Counted from the first letter of the stretch, positions 11,310 through 23,433 are shown. The stretch is DNA of 64,000 nt from Magicicada septendecula (GCA_034769895.1 CM068370.1:37608031-37672030); one strand, 5' to 3'. Made by a program: numbers and translations. Notes: generated by a model from the sequence alone, not told the origin.

Positions 11310-11610
11310 TTACGCCCCGCGTTCTGGAGCGCCAAATATAAAGGTTTTCCTTTTTATTACAATTAATGTGTAACTAACATTTTATTAGTTACGATTAATA
11401 TGTATAATTAAATTTTGTTTACTGTCAAATTATTTATGTCCCGCGTGGTGGGACGCCAAATTGTAACTAAAATAGTGTTTATTGTTCTTTTAATTTAATT
11501 AATTGATTACTTAATGACTCTGTTTAATTAATTCTCACCTTGTAGTGGTGCCAAATTGACCAATTATAGTGTGCGCGCCAATTGTGTAGGCGTCAAATAT
11601 AATTATTAAA
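11310..11610 (-). mobile_element. possible LTR-element fragments with repeated primer-binding-like motifs
   Basis: Four short motifs recur on the minus strand: atttggcg or close variants at about 11,326-11,340, 11,450-11,465, 11,546-11,556 and 11,586-11,596. The second is followed by tcccaccacgcgggac. This resembles the primer-binding region just inside LTRs of some retroelements. No gag or pol coding was found nearby, so the call is weak. Confidence 0.3.
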
Positions 11611-11882
11611 GTTTTTGATGTTACATACTAAATTTTATCTTTAGGTGTATCAAATGATTGACAACATACACAAGGCTTTGCAAGGTTAACTTAATTTATT
11701 ATACTTAATAACATTGATGTCACTTCCTTAAACTATGACAATTAATAGCATTGACATGACTTACTTATTCCCCTGAAAAGAAATACAACGTATATCTTGA
11801 ATCCTTACTGACTACATCAATCTACCAATTATTATTTTGTTAACCCTTGCTAACTTTCTTATACTCTTCATCTAGAGGCTTA

Positions 11883-11994
11883 TTAGATTTTTAATCATCA
11901 TTATTACACATTTTATTATATTAGATTTTAATCATCATTATTACACATTTTATTCTATTAGATTTTAATCATCATTATTACACATTTTATTCTA
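11883..11994. repeat. 37-bp tandem repeat, three copies
   Basis: Three head-to-tail copies of an AT-rich unit containing ttagattttaatcatcatta then ttacacatttta (11,883-11,920, 11,921-11,957, 11,958-11,994). The first carries one extra T. Near-identity suggests recent expansion. Confidence 0.9.
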
Positions 11995-13340
11995 TATTAA
12001 CCAATGGATTCATAAAATTTGATATATTTACCATCATCTGTCATAATTATCTTATGAATTTGCCTGACTAGCTACTTGTTATTACTTTCTCTAAATATTA
12101 TTACGTATGGGTACTTTCAGATGAACAGACAGTGTTATACTTGATTAGTGCATGAATATAAAATTTACTTGGTGTACGTTATTCCATTCTATGGCGAAAA
12201 GTCCTCTGCGCTGTCATCCTGTGCCTTGTCTCTCCAGGTTCTGGGAATCCTTGCGGCTGGCATTATATCCTCGTAGCATGCACTGACGCACTTATCACTT
12301 CTCTTCTCGCACTCCGACACAAGTGTATGTAATTTTTAGTTTAGTTCTGGTGATTTGACCTTCGAATTTCGTAAATGATATTTAATAATTGTAACTTTTA
12401 TTGATATGTTCTACTCAAGTGTCATTACTACGTGATGTATGTTTTGTGATTTGATTCACACTGTTTTTCGTGGATTTACTTTATTAACCCGTCATTTTTT
12501 TATATTTAATGGTGTTTAAAATTGTTGTCTATCTCTTACTCATTTTACCGCACTTCTGTTCCGTTTAACGTCTTTGATAATAATATTACTCAAGGCGACC
12601 AACTTAGTCGATTTTAATTATATTCCGTCATGTATTTTAACAAACTCTAAGTTCCATTACCGGCTCCCGATTCTCGACTGTTCGTACTCACACCGATTCT
12701 TCAACCGATACAAGCCTTTTTCCGTTACAACATCCGCACTCCCGTCAGTTCCGATATCTAACTTATACGACTCCGGCTATTAGATATTATATATAAGGCT
12801 CCCGATACACAACTCCGTCGTTCATACTCTCCGTATCAGAATAAAACTCCAGACTTAAGACCTAAGACATAAGACATCAGACATCAGACCTAAGACCTCC
12901 GCTCGCGGTCAACACTCTAGTTTATACCCCAAAATCCCATTATTTTATCTAATTCCCACTTAATTTCTCAACCTCTGCGATTCTATTCGTTTTCGCTTGT
13001 TTTCTGGTGGAAACTCCGCCTTAACACTCCAGATTCTCATCTCCCTTCGTTTCTTATTCTTTCCTCCAGTTCGTTTCCTTGGTAACCGCTTCTTGTAGAG
13101 ACATTCTCCTCAACTCTCGACTCTGATAGGCTGTCTTATTCCCTACCCTTAAAAGTTCATGGTTGACTCCACCCCATCGTTTGAGTCGGATGACCAATTT
13201 CACGGCTGTCTATCACCCTCGTATTTTGGCGTACTTGTCCTTTATAGATAAAGTGCTTTTAATTGTTGTGTGGTCCATTCATCTGCTCTTTTTGTTCACC
13301 ATGTGTCCTGCTTCTTACCCGTGACCAATCGCTCGTATTG
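11995..13340. other. no gene recognised; heptamer repeat
   Basis: No supported gene. A tandem heptamer (agactta, agaccta, agacata, agacatc and so on), about seven units, lies at 12,851-12,898. Confidence 0.5.
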
Positions 13341-13849
13341 TCAACTAGTTTCTCCTAGTAGTTCCAACGATGAGTGTGGTCAATTCTGAGTATTCCAGAC
13401 AGCTGCTATATCTTGCTCTCCAAGCCTTCCTTCGTCGCGTACCCTTCTGGTAAAGCTGGACGTCCCGTCGTTCGTTCTTAGTGCAAGCGTATTGTCTACT
13501 AAAGTCAGGCTTTTCCTTTCTATTGTTGCGATGTAACACTGCATTTGGTGTGCAGCTCGACACATGTGGCTAATTGTCTTTGGGATAGCGTTGCTATGTC
13601 GCCTTGTCAACGATTTATTGTTTCTTCTTAGCGATATATTTCGCCTTTGTCTATCTTGGGCCGTTGCGCGTCACCCGCAATTCGCTTCACCGTACAACTG
13701 CTGCGACTTTAGGCATTGTTCGCCTACACCCTTGCCTTCCCTTGTCTTGAACAACATGTTACCGAGCCATCGTATCTGGTGTCACTCATTCTCTACATAT
13801 CCTCCCAATATAAGGCGTTTTAGCCTGGTGTAATCTACGGTGCTGAGTT
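13341..13849. other. overlapping small open frames, not recognised
   Basis: Several open frames of 70-90 codons overlap on both strands. The minus strand includes a short QIRWLGNM stretch near 13,775 that recalls the R-W-L-G-H block of LINE C-termini, so part of this may be another LINE fossil. Nothing else is diagnostic. Confidence 0.4.
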
Positions 13850-14490
13850 CTTTGTATTGTCATCATCAGCCGTGGTTCTACAATCCTTGGTTGGTCTTGG
13901 CCTGCTCCAAGAATCGACTTCATTCTTCCCTATTGCGTGCTCTGGCTTCCTAGTTTTTTATGTTCAGATTTCTAAGGTCCTCCTCTATCTGATCTTTGAA
14001 TCTACTTCGGGGTCTTTCTGGGTCTACTCTACTACCCATTGGTTTCTGGTAGAAGATATGTTTCGTAGGCTGTCCTTCCTGCATTCTCTCTATGTGTCCA
14101 ACCCACCTTAGCCTATATATTTTGGTTATTTTGACAGTGTCCGGCTGTTTGTAAAGGTGGTATAGTTCATAATTGTAGCGCCTGCGCCACATTCCATTTT
14201 CTTGTACTCCTCTAAATCTTGTTCTTACGATCCGTCTTTCAGTTCAACCTAGAAGTTTCGCTATTTTTTATCATAGTCCAGATTTCCGAGCATATATCAT
14301 CACTGGCCTGATAAGTGTTTTGTAAATTTTCCATTTTTAGATGCCAGGAACTTTTTTAATCCATGACATGTTTTGTTATCGAGATATATTTTTCTGCTTA
14401 TTTCAGTGTTGGTATCATTAGTGCTGATTATCTGGGAGCCACATATATGAACTATTTTACGGCCTCTATATTTTTGTGCCTATTTCAAGG
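13850..14490 (-). mobile_element. LINE reverse-transcriptase C-terminal fragment, minus strand
   Basis: The minus strand gives SEIWTMIKN, then MWRRRYNYELYHLYKQPD, then YRLRWVGHIERM and ERPRSRFKDQIEEDLRNL. These are the E-x-W-T, R-W-x-G-H-x-x-R-M and R-P-x-x-R-F blocks in correct order for a LINE C-terminus. Stops and a truncated 5' side show decay. Confidence 0.85.
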
Positions 14491-15229
14491 TTTTGAAGGG
14501 TTGGGTTTTGGGTTATCTGTATAGTCGTCGTAATTCGTAAATGCACCTGATGAGACACCCATATTTACCCCTACTAACTGGGTTAAATATTTTTCTCAAT
14601 AACCGGTGCTCAAAAATCCCCACAGTATCTTCAGTTCTTCAGGTGTCCAAGTTTCGAAATATGTGATGATAAACAGTATTCTTGTCTCAGATATCGTGAG
14701 TTTAGACTTTCGTTCAACTGACTTGGATCTGAACGAATACAATGCTCTGCTACCATTGAAAATTCTATAGCATTCTTGTCATTTACTTTGCTACTTTGCT
14801 ATCGACATAAAAAATTAAAAAAACTTTAGAAACATTTGAAGTCTTAGCTAATTAGCTAATTGCAATTGTAATAGCTTTATCATCTTGCATAATGTTAACA
14901 ACAATTGTAACCACTCGAGATGCTATCATTAACAGAAGAAATTTAATTTGTGTTTGTACTTTATTTGTAAAGAGTATAGCTAGATTTATTTGTAATGTAA
15001 AATTATTCATGATTTGTTTATTTTTAAACATTGTTAACAATTATCATAATAATTTCATTTGCAAAGATGTATTACGTACATTTATCTGAATGTGAAAGTG
15101 TTGATTTTATGTTGAAAATCATCATAACTGCAAAATATTAGGTTAATTATTTTATTTTATTAATAATATTATTGAAACAAATGGAACCATTTAGAATAGC
15201 TGAGAGCTTCATCGACCCGCCCCTGGCCT
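14491..15229. other. no gene recognised
   Basis: AT-rich, with short inverted words around 14,890 and 15,030 (gttaac, acaattgt) but no supported feature. Confidence 0.45.
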
Positions 15230-15348
15230 AATGTGGCAGGTGTTGTCTCAGTCAAAGCCGCGTACAAGTACTACTCTACAGAACACTTGAATAGCATTAA
15301 GTGGCGTGCACATTGAGGATGGAAGATTTCTAGAATGCGTGCGCTACC

Positions 15349-15380
15349 TATAAAAATCCATAGCAGCCGGCTTGTCAGTT
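15349..15380 (+). promoter_or_regulatory. TATA box plus arthropod initiator; possible LTR promoter
   Basis: TATAAAAA at 15,349-15,356 is followed by TCAGT at 15,375-15,379. The initiator A lies 28 bases after the start of the TATA box, the usual spacing in arthropod core promoters. No long open frame follows. An attaaa signal lies about 180 bases downstream near 15,559, then a motif gtgagaccgtcgtgacag at about 15,621-15,638 that resembles a primer-binding region. A solo or partial LTR spanning roughly 15,230-15,620 is therefore a reasonable but unproven reading. Confidence 0.45.
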
Positions 15381-15619
15381 CAGTGGTGTTGAGCGATTTC
15401 TTTAGCGCGGATGGAGTGTTTGTACTGAAGTATTGTTGTGTTATAATTAGTGCGGAATTATTTATAGTTGACATTATTATTGCGTGTGGACAAATTTTAC
15501 TTGAATTGTTGTAAGAGACTATCTTGTTGATTACAAATTATTATTATTCGTGATAATTAAAGCTGGTTTTAGTGACTTAGTGTCTTGTATTTTGTTTCAC
15601 ACTGTACCATACGACGATC

Positions 15620-16319
15620 AGTGAGACCGTCGTGACAGTTTGTTGATACTATATCATAATTATTATCAATGACGTGAATTAATTTTAAAAAGGGTTGTTT
15701 CAGTGGGGATTAATTTGAAATGTTAAGGATCTACTATTATCTAGTATATGTTAGTATTTAGTCTAGTTTGTATAAGGTTTCAGTGACTGCACAATAAATA
15801 TGCGACAAAAATTGTGATAGGTGCTAATCGTAGGAGGTGAATGATTGTTTTTTGTTGAACTAAATATATAACATGGACATTAATAAATTTTAACTTGTCA
15901 CTGCTCACAGTATGTGGTGAGGAGGTAATTCCTAGTGTAGTGAATGTAATGAACATTGTAAATTTTAATAATGGAAATAAAGATGTTATTGTTTAAAAAA
16001 AAAAATTTGAAATCTCGGACAAGCCTGATGGTGACATCTCCAGTAATCCAGTTTCGATTAACACTTCTGTAAAAATTACTTCAGGTTAGTATTTCTGTAG
16101 TTACCAAAATTAAAGATAAGCATCACACGCAACAAAAAATTATAAATGAACATAATAAATTAAATTTTTCTGTGAATATGTTTATTCCATCATACTACCT
16201 ACTTATAATGAGTAGTAGCATTGTCGATATTCATTCTAAACTGTCAATTTAAAATAATTATTTTTCTCACTTAGCAAGTAAGACTAAATTTAAACAACAT
16301 TTATTACAGAAAATAAATC
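15620..16319. other. no gene recognised
   Basis: AT-rich sequence. A ten-base A run lies near 15,997. No supported feature. Confidence 0.45.
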
Positions 16320-16682
<363 letters not shown>

Positions 16683-17690
16683 AATTAATGACAACGAACA
16701 CGTCATAGACAACAAAATCCAGGATAAACTAAATTGTACAAATATTTATTTGTTCACAATAATTCTAGTGAATATTATTAATAAATATTTTGGTAAGATG
16801 TTATAAAACCTTTCTTCGAATAACACGTAGCAGTTTTTATGCTTTAAAGAATAGTGACAATTTTTAATGGCATCTAACTGAATCTAGAACTATGATTTAA
16901 ATTTAACGGCAAGAAAGAGCGACTCTTTAAACTCAATTTTACAGTATAAGTTCAGAAACAACACTTCTGAAACGGTCAAAATTTAAACTTGTTAAAAGTT
17001 TTAATTTTATGTTAGGTTTCGATTGAACAAGAAGTCCCTACACACGGAGGACACGTAAGAGATTACGCAATCGGTTAGTTTTGTAATTACCATAACGGCT
17101 GATGCTTTTTCTTGGTATGACATAACGTAGGCTACACCGTTAGCGTGTGTAATTATTTCAGCATTAACTCCTGTTTTTGTTGTGGCGAATTTCTATACCG
17201 TACGCAGATGTACGAAACCCAGCGACCTTTGCAGTGGCCGCCTGTAGCCTTTAATTATATTCCAAACGAGTTAATTGCGGGTTACGTTGCGGCTGGGATC
17301 ACTTTCCAGGGCTGAATGTGACATTTATTATTATTAAAGAAGGTCTACCTCCTACAGCTGCGTAGCGTTTTCAAGGTATCGACATCGTTTATCGCGCCAA
17401 TCAAATCCGCAGACCGAAGTAAATTTATTGATCGAATAAAACAATATATTTTATATTCAGTTTTGAATTTCGTCATCTACAATTAAATTTCTCCGTGTAT
17501 ACTCTTCTCGGGTATCTTCGCGCGAACACAGCTGCTCGCATAGCTCTTCCGTGGCTTGCTTATATAATATCTTAGTCATCTTCCCAGCTGTTTCATAATT
17601 CCGGGTTGATCAATCTTCTTAGTAGAGTAGCAGTAACGCTTTCCTGTTAGCCTTTATAAGTAATACACGGTACTCAGATCGAAGTCAAAG
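16683..17690. other. no gene recognised
   Basis: No open frame above background and no repeats identified. Confidence 0.45.
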
Positions 17691-17840
17691 TTCTTCTTCT
17701 TCTTCTTCTTCTTCTTCTTCTTCTTCTTCTTCTTCTTCTTCTTCTTCTTCTTCTTCTTCTTCTTCTTCTTCATTTCAAGGATTAGGTTTCCAGCTTGTTC
17801 CGTCTTCACAGCCAACGTTTTCTTGGTCTGCCTCTATCTC
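17691..17840 (-). mobile_element. LINE 3' tail with long (TTC)n tract
   Basis: A perfect (TTC)n tract at 17,691-17,771 abuts the reverse complement of a main-family LINE tail (cttgttccgtcttcacagcc, then ttcttggtctgcc). On the minus strand the element ends in about 27 GAA units. This links the microsatellite to the retroelement tail. Confidence 0.75.
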
Positions 17841-17929
17841 GTTCTCCAAGAGCCTTATACTTGATTATCTTTTTGATATTCTCAAGTCACTCATTCTTTA
17901 TGTGTTGTATCCTGTGAAAATTATGAGTA

Positions 17930-18365
17930 GGTGTAGTTTCCCTACCAGAGATAACCAGCCTGCAGCTAGGTAGCTAGGTGATGGGGTTGCCACCTTAAGG
18001 CTTCCCAACCTGCGTGATTTTCTGTTGAGGTTTTCTCCCTTAGCCTTTGAGGATCTCTTCACGCCACAAGGCAGTGGTTTTGTAATTTTTCTTCAAGGTT
18101 TTCTTCCTTTAGCCTTTGACGGACCAACGCCGGACTGCAAGGCAGCAGGTAAGAAATTAAAATGGAAAAGGAAGACAGCATAGCCCTCTAGTAACTCGAA
18201 CAGCGTCGGGGTCAGAAAAGAATAAGAGTCAGTCAAGAGAGACTAGACAGAAAAGATTAAAGGAATGGATCTCACCCAGACAAGATGAAGCAAAGTAAGC
18301 ATCCAGCTAGGGCACATCGGGATTGCCAAACCCGTATCCACAAGATGTGGACCCCTGATGACTCA
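17930..18365. repeat. unclassified dispersed repeat with internal duplication
   Basis: A sub-unit ggttttctcccttagccttt (about 18,030) recurs as ggttttcttcctttagcctt about 66 bases later. A segment at 18,152-18,195 (gaaattaaaatggaaaagga, then agacagcatagccctc) is shared with the spacer of the foldback at about 21,757-21,800. No coding capacity or terminal repeats were found. Confidence 0.5.
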
Positions 18366-18782
18366 AAGTCAAAGTTTTGGGGTAAATTGTTGAAGTCGAT
18401 GCGTATATTATGCTTTACACTGAATCACGTTACTTCTATATAAAATTCATAAAATTTTGAAAAAATTTCGGAGAATTTCAAAGAATTGTACTGACTTATA
18501 ATATATAGAGATGAAAATGCACGAGTTGTTGTCACACCAATATTATGCGCACAATGATACAGTTGTTTCGGTGAAGGACTACGCCAGAGTCAGCGCGACT
18601 GTATGAATCTTATAAGTGTTATAACTATACTAGGCTTTGAAGTAATTTCTAACGAACCATCCGCTACAGAATAAATTAATGTTGTGGCAACAGCTTATTA
18701 TTTTTATTCCTAAATCGGATAATACCACATCTGCATCGACAAAAAGATCTTATATATATGTGTGTGTGACAAGCAAGTAGAT

Positions 18783-19265
18783 AGGTATATGTATTGCCTC
18801 TGGAATTCGAGTTAACCAGAACACGAGTTTGTATATTTTATTGTACGCTGACGACGCAGTCTTAATACAGAAAACACAGGATGAGTTGCAATATTCTTTA
18901 CATCGTTTAAATCATGTTTGTAAACAATATGGTTTTTAAATATCTAGGCAGAAAACAAAAATCATGGCTTTTGGGGGGAAGTTTCCAGTCAGACCAAAAA
19001 TTGATCTTGAGGGAACAGTTTTGGAACAAGTCCCTGACTTCAATTACCTGGGCTGCACTATCAGTATTGGGAATGTTATAAATTATAAAATCCAGAAATA
19101 TCGCAAGGAATGTTTACAGCATCTGTGCGGAACGGAGGATGGACGACTACCTAAGGTTGCGTTGCGATTAGACCCTTTGGTACAAGAGACGTAGGAAGAC
19201 CGAAAGTGAGATGGAGAGATACTCTGTGAAGACGGAACAGGCAAAGTGAGGTGCAGAAGAAGAAG
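18783..19265 (+). mobile_element. LINE reverse-transcriptase fragment with intact YADD box and internal deletion
   Basis: Reads SLYILLYADDAVLIQKTQDE, with the YADD catalytic box preserved at about 18,843-18,854. It continues through a stop to TKIMAFGGKFPV and VPDFNYLGCTISIGNVINYK. The sequence then jumps directly to EDGRLPKVALRLDPL followed by the shared tail with gaagacggaacaggcaaagt and a short (GAA) run. About 150 residues of the usual connecting region are missing, which points to an internal deletion. Confidence 0.85.
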
Positions 19266-19424
19266 AAGAGACAGGAAAGTCGATGGTCCTGGAAGCTCTC
19301 CTGTACGTTTCGCCCGAGGAATTCACCGAGCACCGGGGACAGGTCACCCGGAACGGGTCAGCTGCTGACGCACCGACGTAGTCTCGCGAAGCTGCACGTA
19401 TTCGTAAAAATACATAGAGAGGAA

Positions 19425-19425
<1 letters not shown>

Positions 19426-19482
<57 letters not shown>
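19426..19482. repeat. (GA)n microsatellite
   Basis: Nearly perfect GA tract of about 57 bases. Confidence 0.97.
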
Positions 19483-19485
<3 letters not shown>

Positions 19486-19954
19486 CTCTGTGACTTTGTG
19501 ACTTTTGTAGTCACACAGCTACAGTTACAGCAGTAGGTACGGGGTTACAGTGCAGTAAAATTTGAACATTCGCTTGTATTTTAACATTTTTTTTTGTAAT
19601 TCGTTTATATGAGCAAATAAAATCAATTAATTAATTTAAATGCGTTAACTTAAATTTTCCTGTTGGACAGTTTAAGAACCTCTCTAATTTGCTATCAGAG
19701 ACACAACGGAAACCTACAGAGACACTCTGTGAAACTCACAAAGTAGATAAGGATTTTCTTTTTAAATCGTGTACCGTAGTTCACGGATAATATTTTGTTT
19801 AATGCTCGTAAAATATAAAAAATATTGGACTCTTCTTTCAGATATTTTAAAAACTTTGTTAGAAAATGTCTTAAATTCCACATTGTTGAAAAATTGTAGC
19901 CTATATGTGCTAGCCATAATTTAATACTCTTATTATTAACATTTAACCCATTCT

Positions 19955-20004
19955 GTCTCTGTCTCTCTGCCTGTCTGTCTATCTGTCTCTGTCTCTCTCT
20001 CTCT

Positions 20005-20093
<89 letters not shown>

Positions 20094-20097
20094 TCTC
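19955..20097. repeat. (CT)n / (CTGT)n microsatellite
   Basis: Imperfect start (tctgtctctgtctctctgcc) leading into about 110 bases of mostly pure CT with a few interruptions. Confidence 0.95.
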
Positions 20098-20939
20098 TTT
20101 CAGACCCATTCTAACTATCAACCAATCTATTTATCTATCTCTGTCTCCCACTGTCCGTGCACATTTTGCAATAATATGGACTGTTTTCTCACTGTTTCTG
20201 TTAAAGTTTTTTTGCCACTAGTCTCACCGGCATGTTTCTCTGGCTGTGAACTGTTAGTCTTTCGGTTACGAAGGTAAATAATTAAGTTTTTATATAATAC
20301 AAATAAAGTATGCGTCAAATAAGACTTAGAATCAACTTAGTCTCTGCTAGGAAAGTGACGAAGAGAGAATCTGAATAAATATGTAGGATTACATCAACTA
20401 AACACATTTGGGATCATTTACTTACACCAAATTGTTCCTACTGCCAGCCTTTCTCAAGAATGCTGTTAGTTATTTCCAGTTTTGTAATGTGTCATCATCA
20501 TCATCATCACCACCAACACCAAAATATCATCACCATTTCCTGTTCTAACCACACAAAATATTCACAACCACTGCCCGTTATCCAGTGTCTTTTTATCCTC
20601 CCGGTTTATAGTCGATGTATTTCGTAAGGAGTCTAAAAAGTGGAAATTAAAACAATTCACTATGTTAATAATATCTGAAGATGAAAGAACGTAAGCTTTC
20701 AAGGCGAATGTCAATGTTCAATTCCCGGGCTGTTAGGCTGTGGTGTCCAAGTTGTCCAAGACGACCATCCGCGGTGACGTGGAACAGAGATCTGAAATGC
20801 CAGCGTAGGGTTGAGAGTAGAACCAACAGTAGATGTCCATTGCCAGCGCCACTGAGGCCACTATTGGCACGCTTAAACGTTCGGCGTGCAGTTTTGACAT
20901 CATGACCCACGACCTAAATAGCCAGAGATATTTTAAAAC

Positions 20940-21440
20940 AGGTGAGCTGCTTTAATTATTTGGGAAATGATACTGGCTATGATAGGAATTATGATAGTGA
21001 CGTTAAGTTAGTTAGGTTCCAAACGATCTATGGAACAATCAACCGTATTTTGAGAAACAAGGTACGTCGAGATACAAAATTAAAGTTTTGCAAATATATG
21101 GCAGTCGCTGTACTGTCCTATGGGTGTGAATTATGGGGAACAACCAAGGAGCAAGATAGTAAACTACAGGCATCGGAAATGGCGTTCTTAAGAGGAGTTA
21201 AAAGGTGTTCTAAACTCGACCGTATAATGAATGAGGTCATAAGAGAAGAGTTACAAGTTACTCGAATGAGAAAAAAAGTTTACAAACAACGGTGGAAAGA
21301 ACGCTTAGGAAGAACGTCAGATCCTGGACTGACCAAATAAATCTGGAAATACAAACCTACAGGACACGGGTGTGTGGGTAGACCCAGGAAGAGAAGAGCC
21401 AGCACCTTGACTATACTGTCTTGTGAAGATGATGATGATG
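20940..21440 (+). mobile_element. best-preserved main-family LINE 3' fragment
   Basis: A 132-codon open frame (20,942-21,340) covers the post-catalytic region: FNYLGNDTGYDRNYDSDVKL, then MAVAVLSYGCELWGTT, MAFLRGVKRCSKLDRIMNEV and YKQRWKERLG. The shared nucleotide tail follows, with gtgtgtgggtagacccagga and caccttgactatactg, ending in (GAT)n. The catalytic domain and endonuclease are absent. The element is flanked by a 32-bp imperfect direct repeat (about 20,904-20,936 and 21,443-21,475), possibly an old target duplication. Confidence 0.88.
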
Positions 21441-22150
21441 TACGACCCATGACCTAATTAGACTAAGATATTTTACTAACTTTGGGTCCTACAAGTATTA
21501 TAAAGTTTCACATGTACCAGGTTACTGGCCTGTTGCACAGCTCCCTTCCAGGAGGACCAGAGACTCTTCTGTCAGGGTTACTATAACTTAGCCGAAAGAC
21601 CCCTGTTTTGGGAAGCAGGACATTCGCCCTCACCCTTCTCTTTCAGACACAGGATTTGGTGGCTTTGTGTCAATTATTCTGATACTGAAAGTTTCTTAGT
21701 ATTTCCAGTGCTAACTCGGTGATAACTCTAAGATCCTAAGCCACCCATAATTTAGAAATTAAAATTGAAAAAGGAAGACACCCTAGCCCTCCAGTAACTA
21801 TAATAGCGTCAGGTCACTGATGCCGATAGGTGAGCACTGGAAATACTGAGAAAATTTTAGTATCGGAATAACGGATAAAAAGCCACCAAATCCTATGTCA
21901 GAAAGAGAAGTGTGATGACGAATTTCCTGCGCCCCAAACCAGGAGCCTTTCGGCTAAGTTATGGTAACCCTGATAGAATATTCTCTGGTCCTCCTGGTAG
22001 GGGGTTGTGCAACAGGCCAGTAGCATGTTCATGTAGCACTTTATAATACTTGTAGTACCCAAAGTTAGTAAAATATCTTGGTCTAATAAGGTCATGGATC
22101 GTACTCATCATCATTATCTTCACAAAACAGCATAGTCAAGGTGATGGCTC
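21395..22150. repeat. foldback: 0.75-kb inverted duplication including a LINE tail
   Basis: The left arm at about 21,395-21,720 and the right arm at about 21,825-22,150 are inverted copies, by eye roughly 85% identical, separated by a spacer of about 100 bp. Matching words include gtacgacccatgaccta (left) against the reverse complement gtacgatccatgacctt (right), and acttagccgaaag in both arms. Each outer end carries the tail of the main LINE family, so the inversion took a LINE end plus its flank. A transcript through it could form a long hairpin. Confidence 0.85.
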
Positions 22151-23340
22151 TTCCGCCTTGCTACCCTATTATTAGCAAATTCAATCCATTACTACCTCTC
22201 TTGCACACATAATGATTATCATTTCTCCGTTAGTCGTTCGTTCTAATCTCAAAACTCAACCATTTTTTTCGCAAGTAATCCATTCCTATCGCGGTCAATC
22301 TTCTTTTTTATTCCTCATTTGAAGTACGTAGCTCAGAGCCAGACTCTGTCCCTATCGAGTCAACTTCCTTATTGGTTGAGTATAAATCAGAGGCGACCAT
22401 CGACACACGTGTCTCTGCGAGTGAGCGGCGCGGAATCACATGGCTGGGTGCAAGCGTCCGTAGCCAGCATGTACAGTATACGCATAGTCTCGCTTGCGTG
22501 TTCTTATTTATTATGAAGAAATAAATTAACCAGTATATACGTAATGTTATGTTCTGGCAGATTAGCCGGCCGACGAGGTACTGTAGGTATGCTGGAAACA
22601 GGTGTGCAGAACGGAGCCAGCTTCAGCTTCAACAACATGACTTACAAACACAAAACGTTACATAACCGTTCACAACTTCACGACAACAAATACCTTAGCC
22701 TGCTCTGCTCTCATTTGTTACTTACCAGACAATCGTGAGACACGATTTTATCCTTGTTTGATAAAACCAACAACGGCAGGAAAAAAGCGCGCTTACGACA
22801 ACAACAACAGAAAAATATAAAACGAGCCAACGAACCCAGCCGGTAATTATTTTGATCGGTTTTATCACAGTTAATGTATTTCTAATTTACGCCGTGTATT
22901 TCCATTCGTAACATTAATAATAAAAATACCATTAATGTCGTCCGCACCAGTTGTCTTATTGATATATTATAATTTTTTCTTTTTTTAAAAAGAGTTTTGA
23001 GTTAAAGGCTCTACTCTATCCGGGCTCGGTAATTTATATTGTTTATTACGATTGATCTTATATACTTTATATCGTTTCAATAAAACAGATTTATCCGCGT
23101 CGGTTGGCCTATACCTGTGTCAGAGCACAGCGCCAAGGACTTAGAAAGTGACATAAGCCGTGATGCAGATATAAATTGTCGCACGAAATTTTATTATTAT
23201 TGTTACTACAACTATTATTATTTCTTTGCAGTTACAAACAATTTATCGTTAACAATGAATTGCTACGTACTGTGGCAACAATGAATCACTGTGGTTGTAC
23301 TATCGTGTATCAGTGACGTGACAGGCCCCTCCACGCACGA

Positions 23341-23342
<2 letters not shown>
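22151..23342. other. no gene recognised; possible TATA and poly(A) signal pair
   Basis: TATAAAT at 22,381 and AATAAA at about 22,519 on the plus strand could belong to an LTR-like remnant, but no terminal dinucleotides or duplications were found. The rest is unremarkable. Confidence 0.35.
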
Positions 23343-23371
<29 letters not shown>

Positions 23372-23381
23372 TGCACGAACG

Positions 23382-23430
<49 letters not shown>
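23343..23430. repeat. (CT)n and (CA)n microsatellites
   Basis: A CT tract (23,343-23,371) and a CA tract (about 23,383-23,430) are separated by about 11 bases. Confidence 0.97.

Positions 23431-23433
<3 letters not shown>

Larger units (their letters stand above)
19266..20939. other. no gene recognised; two long GA/CT microsatellites
   Basis: Between the two simple-repeat tracts and up to 20,939 I see no supported gene. Overlapping open frames of 74-81 codons at 20,665-20,910 on both strands have no motif I recognise. Confidence 0.5.

Noticed and set aside
12851..12898. Heptamer repeat as a telomere-like array
   Set aside because: The unit (agacNta) is not the insect TTAGG telomere repeat and has only about seven copies.
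20665..20910. Paired open frames on both strands
   Set aside because: No motif recognised on either strand; overlap on opposite strands is common in GC-richer patches.
22381..22525. LTR-type promoter and poly(A) signal
   Set aside because: Only TATAAAT and AATAAA are seen; no LTR ends, initiator at the right spacing, or duplication.
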